Source of the DNA: Gammaproteobacteria bacterium
GTDB taxonomy: Bacteria; Pseudomonadota; Gammaproteobacteria; Pseudomonadales; Pseudohongiellaceae
DNA: 25,065 bases
Assembly: GCA_003514305.1 (NCBI GenBank)
Contig: DORE01000063.1
Coordinates: 1,404 to 26,468 of the forward strand
Reading direction: 5' to 3'
Part shown: piece after piece, positions 15,487 to 23,900 of the stretch
Numbering within the stretch: position 1 is the stretch's first letter
Layout: each line of letters starts with the position of its first letter
Position numbers and translations under genes: made by a program
Notes under the pieces: model-generated
Database searches by the model: none
The model's input: the letters and a program-made list of their open reading frames with translations, nothing else
What the model was told of the DNA's origin: nothing

Positions 15487-17730
15487 ATGCTTTTGGCTCG
15501 TTCGACATCAATCATAGCCTTCCTGCTTGTCCTGCTGTCTACAAAGTCTGCAGGGCAGGACGAGCAATTGTTTCCACGCCCACCTGAGCTTGAACCAGCC
15601 GTGCGTTTTTGGACTAGCGTTTACACCGAGGTAGACACACAAAGTGGACTCCTCCATGACGCGCGTAATCTGGGTGTGGTTTACGCTAAATTGCCTCTCA
15701 ATCGGCGTCAGATCGAAAATCGGCGCAATCAGATCGAAGCCGATTTGCGTGTGTTGGCGGGTGGCAAGCGGATCGGGCTGTCCGAAGAACAGCGCGAGAT
15801 TTTGTCTCTTTGGCCGGACGAGGTCAGCAACGAAGCTCTGCTTGAGGCCGCAAAAAACGTGCGCTTTCAGCTTGGCCAGTCGGATCGCTTTTTAGGCGGC
15901 TTACGACGCTCCGGCGCGTACCGGCAGCACATTAACGGAGTGATTCGGGAAAAAGGCTTGCCTGGAGAACTTGCAGTACTGCCGCATGTAGAATCTTCAT
16001 TTAACCCCAATGCATACTCCAGCGCCGCTGCCGCAGGGATGTGGCAATTCGGTCGTGCGACAGGCCAGCGTTTCATGCGTATTGATCACATTGTCGATGA
16101 GCGGATGGACCCTTATATCGCGTCGAATGCCGCAATGAGTTTACTCGAGTACAACCATTCAGTGCTCGGTACTTGGCCGCTGGCATTGACCGCCTACAAT
16201 CATGGTGCCGGGGGCATTGCCCGGGCTGTGAGGGAGACGGGGACTACTGACATTGAAACGATTGTGGCTAATTATCGTGGGCGAGCATTTGGCTTTGCGT
16301 CGAGAAATTTCTATGCGCAGTTTCTCGCAGTGCTTGACGTCGAGGCCAAAGCTTCCGAGTATTTTGGAGATTTTACCTTTGACTCCGCTCCAGTATTCAG
16401 GACGGTAGTGACGGATTCTTTTATCGATGCAGAGATTTTTGCGCGCTCTGTTGGCATCAGTCTGGAACAGCTGCAAGCCGATAATCGTGCTCTGCGACCG
16501 GCAGTTTGGGAAGGTAACAAGCGCATACCCAGAGGTTTTCCCATCAAACTGCGTGCGAGCGTTGTGGGCGAAGAGAACGTGCTGGCATTGATCACGGATG
16601 ATTATAAATTTGCAGTACAAACTCCTGATGTGGCGTATGTGGTGGAGCGAGGCGACAGCTTGTCAGTTATCGCGCGCCGTTTTGATACTACGGTCGGCCG
16701 CCTGGTTGCTCTGAATCAGCTCCGCAGCCGCAACCGCATTCGAATTGGTCAACGGCTCCTGCTGCCCCAGGATAACGCTATTGCTGATCAGACGCTCGGA
16801 GAGCTAGCGGAACAGGATGGTCGATACACGGTCAGACGGGGAGATACGATCTCGGTAATCGCGTCACGTTTTGGGGTGTCAGAGCTGCAGGTTCTGAGTC
16901 TGAATGGAATCGCGGATCGAAATAGAATCTATCCGGGTCAGAACTTGCAGTTACCCGGTTTTGAAGCTCAGCCTAGCTCCCTGGGCCGCGATGAGGTCTC
17001 TCCGCAGCCGGAATTGAAGACGGAACAAGTAGCTCCAGAAGTGGCTGTGCAAGTCACTCAGGCGGATCCGATTGCGACACCGAGCCAGCAAGAACAGTCC
17101 GATTCAGTAACTGCGATCTCGGAGCCCGAGCCAGTAGTCGATCTGGCGCTGGCAGAAGAATTGTTGCCGCCAGCTGCGGTGTTGCCGGATAACGCGGAAC
17201 TGGATGCTGAGGTGACAGCGGCAGATGAGATAGCTGAGGCGATTGATCCGGCAATCGACGTGGCTGAGGCGAACCAGCAGCTGGTGGAAGACCTTTCGGC
17301 GGATCCTTCTGACTACGCGGTGGGTAGCGACAGTAGTATCGAAATTCAAGCTTCCGAGACTTTGGGTCACTACGCAGATTGGCTTGGAATAAGGGCCTGG
17401 GATATTCGGCGTTTGAACAATATGATGTTTAGAGATCCAGTCATCATCGGCGACCGGCTCAGACTTGATTTCAGTCAGGTTAGCATCGCTGAATTTGAGC
17501 GAGCTCGTCGAAAGTTTCATTCCACGCTGCAGCAGGAGTTTTTTGCCAGCTATCGAATTCAGAACGTGGAGACTTACGTAGTTCGCCGGGGCGACAATAT
17601 CAGCACGATCGCGCGGAATCGATACTCTGCTCCCATCTGGCTGGTGCGACAGTACAACCCAGAGCTGGATTTCAATCGCATACAAATTGGGCAGTCGATA
17701 GTCGTTCCGTTGTTGGAGCGTGTGCACTAG
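15487..17730 (+). CDS. mltD: MltD-type membrane-bound lytic transglycosylase with several LysM domains
   Basis: The enzyme cleaves the glycan strands of peptidoglycan to 1,6-anhydroMurNAc products in the periplasm. From ATG 15487 it has 747 residues. It opens with a signal sequence (RSTSIIAFLLVLLSTKSAGQ); there is no lipobox cysteine, unlike E. coli MltD. The GH23 domain (about 155-270) has the catalytic glutamate E169 in HVESSFNP, then AAGMWQF and LTAYNHGAGG. Two clear LysM repeats follow (about 383-427 and 446-491), then an acidic Ala/Glu/Pro-rich linker, a degenerate LysM-like segment (SETLGHYADWLGIRAWDIRRLN), and a last clear LysM (about 697-745). E. coli MltD is about 450 residues, so the C-terminal extension is notable. 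The in-frame extension to GTG 15418 would bury the signal peptide and is rejected. Confidence 0.93.
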   Translation: MLLARSTSIIAFLLVLLSTKSAGQDEQLFPRPPELEPAVRFWTSVYTEVDTQSGLLHDARNLGVVYAKLPLNRRQIENRRNQIEADLRVLAGGKRIGLSEEQREILSLWPDEVSNEALLEAAKNVRFQLGQSDRFLGGLRRSGAYRQHINGVIREKGLPGELAVLPHVESSFNPNAYSSAAAAGMWQFGRATGQRFMRIDHIVDERMDPYIASNAAMSLLEYNHSVLGTWPLALTAYNHGAGGIARAVRETGTTDIETIVANYRGRAFGFASRNFYAQFLAVLDVEAKASEYFGDFTFDSAPVFRTVVTDSFIDAEIFARSVGISLEQLQADNRALRPAVWEGNKRIPRGFPIKLRASVVGEENVLALITDDYKFAVQTPDVAYVVERGDSLSVIARRFDTTVGRLVALNQLRSRNRIRIGQRLLLPQDNAIADQTLGELAEQDGRYTVRRGDTISVIASRFGVSELQVLSLNGIADRNRIYPGQNLQLPGFEAQPSSLGRDEVSPQPELKTEQVAPEVAVQVTQADPIATPSQQEQSDSVTAISEPEPVVDLALAEELLPPAAVLPDNAELDAEVTAADEIAEAIDPAIDVAEANQQLVEDLSADPSDYAVGSDSSIEIQASETLGHYADWLGIRAWDIRRLNNMMFRDPVIIGDRLRLDFSQVSIAEFERARRKFHSTLQQEFFASYRIQNVETYVVRRGDNISTIARNRYSAPIWLVRQYNPELDFNRIQIGQSIVVPLLERVH

Positions 17731-17773
17731 GTTCGATTACTGATCATCGAAGAGAATAAGCCGCGATAACGAT

Positions 17774-18694
17774 TCAGTAGTAGCCGAAATCAATTCCATT
17801 CCTCATGCCACGATCAAGCTTTTTCCTGATGTTCTTAAGTAGTCTAATCGCGGCCGCAGCAGTTTGCCGCGAATCTTTGCTGACTTGGTAACGGAATTGA
17901 GGCGGTATGTACTCAGGATAGACGAGATGGTCTGGCACTGCGGCCTGGCAACCCGCAAGACATGCCTCTTGCACGGATAGGCCCTGAAAGTCGTGCTTCG
18001 CTGTAGAGAGTACGACATGGCATTTCTTTAGCAAAGCCTGATACCGGTGGAAATCGTCGATGTATCCGAACGCACCGCGATGCATCTTAAAGAATGCACC
18101 GATTTGATTGATATTCCGATCAATAGTATTGAATTCTTTGGGCCTATCGCGAAACTGCTGTCCAACAATGTTAAAGCGGAATCTCAGACGCTCATATTTC
18201 GTCTGCTCGACAACTGCCGCCAGTAAATCAGTCCCTTTGTCATATTCCCATCGATGGTTCCAGACAATTTCCATGGGGGAATCTGCCGGCAATGCCGATT
18301 GGTTTTGGTGAATATATTCTTTGGTGCTAAATGGTAATGGCAGCACATTTGCGTTTTCGAGCTTGGTGAAAATCACCGCAGGCAGACCTTCGGGTAAGCG
18401 CTTTGCCAACTTTCGAGCTCCTTCGAGGCAAGTTTCTCGATTGAAGGCTGAATTGAAGATAATGGCATCGGCACATAGGGCGGCGTGCAGAGGAACTGTT
18501 TGTGGTTCAATGTTTTCGCTACGTTGCTGTCCGGTCGGATAAGCGAACTGATTTTCATGGAAGTAGAGAACGTTCGGAATTTTAGCCAATTTAGGGATCA
18601 GTCCGCGAAGACTGGCTAGATCCAACATCGAGGTTGCCAGAACAAGATCGTATTCTCTGAACAAATAGTTGCGTTTCGTTGATGCCCACTGCAT
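17774..18694 (-). CDS. Queuosine-tRNA mannosyltransferase-like GT-B glycosyltransferase (former DUF3524), N-terminally truncated, possible pseudogene
   Basis: The 306-residue ORF carries the hallmarks of the tRNA-queuosine alpha-mannosyltransferase family (animal QTMAN/GTDC1): YDLVLATSMLDLASLRGLIP, the signature VLYFHENQFAYP near residues 41-52, and ALCADAIIFNSAFNRE. The GT-B C-terminal half has VWNHRWEYDKGTDLL and an HDFQGLSVQEACLAGC donor-sugar motif with the glutamate of the EX7E type. In animals the enzyme adds mannose to queuosine of tRNA-Asp; tgt, which makes the acceptor, is nearby. ATG 18694 is only the first available start: family-like sequence continues upstream (see 18695-18787) until a stop, so the normal first beta strand is lost. 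The C-terminal tail is also basic and unlike what I expect. The remaining frame is open and well conserved, so decay would be recent, or an unusual start is used. Confidence 0.7.
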   Translation of the reverse strand: MQWASTKRNYLFREYDLVLATSMLDLASLRGLIPKLAKIPNVLYFHENQFAYPTGQQRSENIEPQTVPLHAALCADAIIFNSAFNRETCLEGARKLAKRLPEGLPAVIFTKLENANVLPLPFSTKEYIHQNQSALPADSPMEIVWNHRWEYDKGTDLLAAVVEQTKYERLRFRFNIVGQQFRDRPKEFNTIDRNINQIGAFFKMHRGAFGYIDDFHRYQALLKKCHVVLSTAKHDFQGLSVQEACLAGCQAAVPDHLVYPEYIPPQFRYQVSKDSRQTAAAAIRLLKNIRKKLDRGMRNGIDFGYY

Positions 18695-18787
18695 GGCGTT
18701 GCTGCGAATGCGCCAATCGAATTCTGGGAGTTGGGTCGTTAGTTGGTGCCGCCAATGAGCATGACTCGAAGCATCATAAGCAGACAG
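18695..18787 (-). pseudogene. In-frame remnant of the missing N-terminus of the glycosyltransferase
   Basis: Reading upstream of ATG 18694 in frame gives LSAYDASSHAHW, then RHQLTTQLPEFDW and RIRSNA. This matches the family opening (LLSAYDAxSHxxW, then an FxW-RIRGN segment). A TGA at 18788-18790 interrupts it just where the first beta strand should lie. About a dozen residues usually found between the DW and RIR blocks (TVLTLPxRxF-W in homologues as I recall them) are absent. An ATG six codons before the TGA (18808) could be the old start. Confidence 0.55.
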
Positions 18788-18854
18788 TCAGGGAAGGCGC
18801 TTGCGCATTGTGGGGCCTGCTCTGTAATCAGATCAACAAGGATTGGCGGCCGAT

Positions 18855-18905
18855 CACCCGAGTGCACCGGATCAACATCGTTGAGCGACTCGGGTGAAAT
18901 ACCCG
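18855..18905 (-). other. Competing stem-loops after the SDR gene
   Basis: CACCCGAGT (18855-18863) and ACTCGGGTG (18888-18896) form a perfect 9-bp inverted repeat. CGGGT (18891-18895) can instead pair with ACCCG (18901-18905), so the two hairpins exclude each other. They start 5 nt after the stop of the minus-strand SDR gene and precede the glycosyltransferase. No T-run follows, so they may be a processing or attenuation element. Confidence 0.4.
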
Positions 18906-18909
18906 GGCA

Positions 18910-19782
18910 TTAGCGATGCGGGCTGCGTTCCAGTATGCCCTTACTTTCACTCATATCGAGAATTTTCTCTATGTTATCGGCAATGTCTTCAACGCTTGCG
19001 CTAGAGCCAAGATCAACACCAACATTTTCCCTGACATCTGCTGAGTAGTATCGTCCACCGGCAGCCTGGATGATCCGCCCATTCGGAGCTTGCTCGCTGC
19101 AGAGATAAACTACCGCCGGTGTGACCAGTTCGGGTGCAAGACGTTGCGCGCTGTCTTCAAAACCGGGCAGATCGACCGTCATTCGTGTCGCTGCTATCGG
19201 TGCAATACTGTTGGTAGAGATGTTGTATTTGGCCCCTTCATGACGGAGGGTGTTCATCAGGCCGACTAGTCCAAGTTTGGCCGCTCCGTAATTGCTTTGC
19301 CCAAAATTGCCAAATAGGCCGGAAGTAGAGGTGGTCATAACAAGTCGACCATAGTTCTGCTCGACCATTATGGGCCACACGCATTTTGTGACGTTCACGC
19401 TACCGGTGAGGTGCACATCGATGACTGCATGCCAATTTTTAAGCTCAAGCTTCGCGAATGTTTTGTCTCGCAGAATGCCCGCATTATTTACAGCGATATC
19501 AATACGCCCCCATTTGGAAAGCGTGCTGTCCACCATATTCTGTACCGCATCGAGATCGGTAACTGAGGCGCTATTCGCGATTGCAGTCCCGCCCTTATTC
19601 TCGATTTCTTGTGCGACGAGTTCGGCGGCAGAAGCGGAACTTCCGCTTCCATCGACAGAGCCGCCTAGGTCATTGACCACCACTTTAGCTCCTCTTCTGC
19701 CAAGCTCCAGCGCGTGCTGTTTGCCTAATCCGCCGCCAGCGCCTGTAACTATGGCGACGCGGCCTTCAAAACTTATAGCCAT
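18910..19782 (-). CDS. SDR-family dehydrogenase, MFE-2-like (3R)-hydroxyacyl-CoA dehydrogenase type
   Basis: This classical short-chain dehydrogenase has 290 residues. It shows the NAD(P) motif TGAGGGLG (13-20), NNAG (99-102), and the catalytic S152 or S154, Y165 and K169 (YGAAK). The VVVNDLGGSVDGSG stretch (34-47), with its aspartate after the second strand, is characteristic of the (3R)-hydroxyacyl-CoA dehydrogenase domain of multifunctional enzyme type 2 and indicates NAD preference. A role in oxidising 3-hydroxyacyl-CoA or sterol-like intermediates is likely; no hydratase gene is adjacent. The start is supported by a strong AAGGAG 7 nt before ATG 19782. The C-terminal 40 residues extend past the core fold as in MFE-2-like proteins. 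Confidence 0.88.
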   Translation of the reverse strand: MAISFEGRVAIVTGAGGGLGKQHALELGRRGAKVVVNDLGGSVDGSGSSASAAELVAQEIENKGGTAIANSASVTDLDAVQNMVDSTLSKWGRIDIAVNNAGILRDKTFAKLELKNWHAVIDVHLTGSVNVTKCVWPIMVEQNYGRLVMTTSTSGLFGNFGQSNYGAAKLGLVGLMNTLRHEGAKYNISTNSIAPIAATRMTVDLPGFEDSAQRLAPELVTPAVVYLCSEQAPNGRIIQAAGGRYYSADVRENVGVDLGSSASVEDIADNIEKILDMSESKGILERSPHR

Positions 19783-19942
19783 CTCGACTCCTTATTTTCG
19801 CTCTTTCAGGGTTTGTAACTTTTGAGTGGGTTAGCACGCAAGTGACTTGAGATTCTATGCTTCCCTTCTGCTGCCCGCAAACCCAAATATTCGCTATGAT
19901 ACGATTCGCATTTTAACAGACCTTCAGCCGCCAGGAGGCTAA

Positions 19943-20536
19943 ATGAGTGACACAGAGCCAGTTCCCGCGGCGACAGTCGTTCTGATTCGGGAAAATACCG
20001 AGCAGCAAGAACTCGAAGTTCTTTTGGTTCAGCGAAATGCCAGGCTGGTTTTCCATGGAGGACATTGGGTCTTCCCTGGAGGAAGACTGGATGACGAGGA
20101 TTTCGGAGATGCTGAATTACCAAGGCTGGAATATCCCGCTGCGCTTCGCGCGGCTGTTCGTGAAACTCGTGAAGAAGCCGGAATTGAAATTGCTGAGGAG
20201 CAGCTCATCCATACGGCGCACTGGACAACTCCGCCAAAACTGCCGCGGCGCTTTTGCACCTGGTTTTTTCTGTGCCCCTTGTACCAAGCGGTTGAGGTAA
20301 AAGTCGATAACGACGAAATTCTGGATTACAGATGGCTCAGCCCCAACGCCGCGATCGCCGCCGCTGAGAGTGATTCTATGGTCTTGCCGCGCCCGACTCT
20401 GACGACTTTGCGAGACTTGTCAGGCCACGCGACTTTACCGTCGCTATTGTCCGGTTTGGCGCGGGCTAAGATTCGGGTGTTTCCGGAAAACTCCTTGTAT
20501 TATCGCCCGAAAGAAATGGGTTGCTTCTTGGATTGA
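19943..20536 (+). CDS. Nudix hydrolase, NUDT19/CoA-diphosphatase-like
   Basis: The 197-residue protein has a Nudix box with a long insertion: the GG of FPGGRLDDEDF (about 47-57) is separated from REXXEEXGI (RETREEAGIE, about 74-83) by more residues than the standard motif allows. That layout, together with VLLVQRNARLVFHGGHWVFPGG, is typical of NUDT19-like proteins, some of which hydrolyse CoA or acyl-CoA to 4'-phosphopantetheine and adenosine 3',5'-bisphosphate. The PPKLPRRFCTWFFL stretch fits that group. The start is well supported by AGGAGG 5 nt upstream of ATG 19943. It is divergent from the SDR gene, with 160 nt between; TATGAT at 19896 may be its -10 box. Confidence 0.88.
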   Translation: MSDTEPVPAATVVLIRENTEQQELEVLLVQRNARLVFHGGHWVFPGGRLDDEDFGDAELPRLEYPAALRAAVRETREEAGIEIAEEQLIHTAHWTTPPKLPRRFCTWFFLCPLYQAVEVKVDNDEILDYRWLSPNAAIAAAESDSMVLPRPTLTTLRDLSGHATLPSLLSGLARAKIRVFPENSLYYRPKEMGCFLD

Positions 20537-20867
20537 ACCGGTATGATACGGTTTCCGTACGTACGAAGGTGAGTGCGGAACTAGTCGTCCCGCGACGCTT
20601 GTTTTCAGTCGATCGGTTAATGTTGCTGGATCACGCTGAAAGCGTGCGGCTTGGCCTAAAACACCTCTCTCATAAGCCTTGCTCTCCAGACTGGTTAGTG
20701 GGATAGTTAAAACAGAGCTTCACGTTGAGCCCGGGGTGCGGTTGGCCTGCTACCAGCGACCGAATTGAAACAAATCCGCAGATGTCTGCAACTGTTAGAA
20801 CTGTGGGATCACAGCGGGATGATTTGTCGGCCCGGATGCTGCACGTCTGCAACTACAATTCCAACTG
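20537..20867. other. Intergenic stretch without a recognised gene
   Basis: No ORF here looks coding. It holds the palindrome CGTACGTACG (20556-20565), a 6-bp hairpin CACGCT-GAA-AGCGTG (20632-20646) without a T-run, and a direct repeat GTCTGCAACT (20784-20793 and 20845-20854) just before the DUF4175 gene. These might be operator sites, but nothing ties them to a known regulator. Confidence 0.5.
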
Positions 20868-20987
20868 GACCTAATTATCATTCCAACAATCGAAAGTCTC
20901 CGTCAGACCCTCCAGCAGCTTCGCCGTCGCCGTGCGAGGTTTAATCTTATTAAATCTGCGAGCCTTGTTGCGACTGCTCTCGCGATC
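20868..20987 (+). other. Probable true N-terminus of the DUF4175-like protein, lacking ATG/GTG/TTG
   Basis: In frame with the 20988 ORF, codons from the TGA stop at 20820 onward are open and read ...PTIESLRQTLQQLRRRR, then ARFNLIKSASLVATALAIL. This is an amphipathic helix followed by the first half of a membrane helix that the TTG start would cut in two. No ATG, GTG or TTG occurs in frame. ATT 20874, ATC 20877 and ATT 20880 lie 4-10 nt after GGA at 20867. Confidence 0.5.
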
Positions 20988-23900
20988 TTGGCCCTATCGT
21001 TTAGCCTAGCAGGCGTGTGGCTGAAACCCGACAAGTTTGGCTCTATCGTTTTGTTCGGTTTGGCGGTTGTTGCTGGTTCTATCACAACAGTTTGGTTCCT
21101 GCGCCTTCTTCGCCAGCGAAACACTGATGATCGCATGTTGGCTCATTATGTTGAGGATCATATACCTGACTTTGAACAACGCCTTTTGACTTCCTTGGAG
21201 TTTAGTGAGGATGATCTAAAGTACGGTCGCGCTGGAGTGTCCCAGCAGTTTATCCAGCAGCTCTGGGAAGATGCGCAGGCTCACGTGGTCCAACAGCAGA
21301 GGGAGGTAGAAACGGTAGCGCCTGCGAAGCAGTCCTGGATGGCATTTGCCTCTGCTGCCACGGTGGTTTCTGTGATTACGGCACTGTTTTTGAATTCAGA
21401 ATCTCTGTTGGATTCCGGGACACGCCTAGCCTGGCCATTTGCGATTCCTGAGCCTCTGATTGTGGCGGAATTTTCGCCGGACATTGAAATTTCGGTTGAA
21501 CCTGGCGATGTTGAGCTACAGCGTGGAAACAGTGTGACGATTGTGGCCCGCGTGTCGAATGCGACTCCAGATAGTATCAATCTTCGGCTCCAGAATGACA
21601 ACGTCAATTGGCGAGATGCGTCAATGAGTCGGGATGGCATTGGCAGCAACAGCGCGACCTACAGCTATTTCATTCCTTCGCTGGAGGTAGATACGACTTA
21701 TTACGTGGTATTCGAGGAAAGGGGACGGCAGAGTTCCCGTCAATATCAAATCAATCTGTTCGATTTGCCGCAAATAGAAGAGATCAATCTGGCCTTTGAT
21801 TATCCAGATTACACGCAGCTTACTGACTCCATTGAAGAAGACAGTGGTGACATGATCGTCCCGGAGGGTACTCAGGTTTCAATGAATATTCAGTTCAACA
21901 AAGCGATTGCTACAGCTCGGGTGGAATTCGAGGAGAGCTATCTGGACGATGATGAGGCCGAGTCTAAACGGTTTTCCTATCGGGATTTAAGTATGGACAT
22001 CGACGGCGATCTCGGGACTACGAGCTTTACCGTGACCCAAGATGGGGTTTATCGGATATTTGCCACAGATATAGCTGGTCTCGAGAATCAGGAGCCATTG
22101 GATTATTTCATTAGAGTCATTAAAGACGCACCGCCTGAGCTCTCTTTGCAGCGCCCAGGGCGAGATCAGGACGTTATGCCGCTTGAAGAAGTAATGTTAG
22201 AAGTAGATGCCAGCGATGATTATGGACTTACTGAGTTCACGCTGAACTACAGCGTGGTTGGTTCGGAAGAGGTTAAAGTTGATTTCCTTCAAGAACCGAA
22301 TGTTCGCAGCGAGTCCGGCAGTGAGCTGATTTATCTCGAAGATCTTGACGTCGAGCCGGGAGACTTCGTCAGTTACTTTCTCACGTTGGCTGACAATAAT
22401 GGTTTGAATGGTCCAGCTGAGGTTATTTCGGATATCTATTTCCTGCAGGTCATCCCCACGGAACAGGAATTTCGAAAAAATTCCGGCATGAGCGGAGGAC
22501 AGGGGGCAGGCGGTGGCCAGGGCAGCGATAGCAGCGCACTGGTTTCAGTGCAGAAAGATATCATTGCAGCTACATGGAAGTTGCGGAACCGTCAGAACGT
22601 CGTCTCCCCAGAGGAGTTTGGCGCTGATGCAGAGATTATTGCCGAATCTCAGCGTGAAGCCACTGGTCGAGCAAAAATGTCGATTGATCGTCTCGCGGAG
22701 CGTTTAAATTTCTCAGACGATACTTACGATTCGGCGGTCGAAAATCTGTCGCTGGCTATCGAGCAGATGAATCTGGCGGCGGGTGAGCTTGATAAAGTCC
22801 AGATAACCAGTGCGCTCCAGCCTGAACAGCTGGCGTTGCAATACATTCTGAAGGCGGAGGCAAGCATCAATCGCACGAATGTTAGCATGCAGCAAGGTGG
22901 CGGTGGTGGCGGAGGTTCGGCGCAGCAAGAGCGCGAGGATCTGAGAGAGCTTTTCGAAATGGAAATGGGCCAGTTGGAGAATCGCTATGAAACGCCCAAC
23001 TCTCGTGGAAGCGGCTCTCAGCAAAATCAGGAAGAGATCGACAAGCTGGAAGCGCTCGCACGACGCCAGGCAGGATTGACTCGGGCGCAACGTAATCTGG
23101 CGCGCCGAGAAGATCAAATGACTGAGGAGGAAAAACGCCGCCAGCTGGAACGTCTGGTGCGGCAACAGGAGCAGCTAAGCCGCGAGGTCGCCCAACTGGC
23201 ACAACAGATGTCGCGAGGCCAGCAAAGAGCTCAGTCTTCTTCGCAGAATGGCAGCCAGTCGCAGTCAGCTTCCGGCACCAGCTCCTCAAGTCAGCAGCAA
23301 GGTGACAGTGCCATCCAGCGCGCGGCGCAGCAAATGCAGGAAGCGGCGGAGAGTGGTTCCGCTTCCATCGCAGCGGCGCGCAGCCAGAAGGCCCTGGAAA
23401 ATCTGCGGCAGCAACAGCAGCAGCTCAGTGAACAGGGTGATAGGTCGGTGAATCAGCTGGCACAAAATTTGAGTCAGCGTGGGCAGCAGTTACTGCAGCA
23501 GCAGCGGCAGTTACAGGAGCAAATCGCGGAAACCAGCAGACAACAAGGGCTGGGCCAAACGCGTCAGTCAATGGCTAATGACGAAAGCTTGCAGGAGCTT
23601 ATTCAGGCCCAGCAGCAGCAACAGCGAGACCTTGAAGAAATAGAAGATATGTTGAGGGCAATCATTGCGCGTGGCAGCAATGAGGACCAGCGCCTCATGT
23701 CGCAAGCTCAAGAAGCCACCCGAGATTTACGTCCGATTCGTGAGGAAATGTCTACGAGCAGTCGTGTGCTCCGCAATGGTATGGTGAATCTTGCAGTCGA
23801 TATCGAACAAGAGATCGAAGATCAACTCGAAGCGCTGGTTGATTCACTGGCGGGCCTGGACCCAGTAAATCAGGGTTCAGGTTCTGATCAGATCCAGCGA

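Noticed and set aside
18679..18897. Plus-strand 72-codon ORF antisense to the glycosyltransferase start
   Set aside because: It is the shadow of the N-terminal remnant and the inverted repeats, with no ribosome site.
20551..20566. CGTACGTACG palindrome as a terminator for the Nudix gene
   Set aside because: No loop of workable size and no T-run.
20521..20706. 61-codon plus-strand ORF after the Nudix gene
   Set aside because: It starts inside the Nudix gene, has no ribosome site and no recognisable family.
22882..23289. Antisense ORFs opposite the DUF4175-like gene
   Set aside because: They mirror the CAG/CTG-rich codons of the plus-strand protein, have no ribosome site and no recognisable domain.
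23390..23640. CAG-rich stretch as a DNA microsatellite or repeat element
   Set aside because: The units are irregular and explained by glutamine codons; no tandem DNA unit of constant length is visible.
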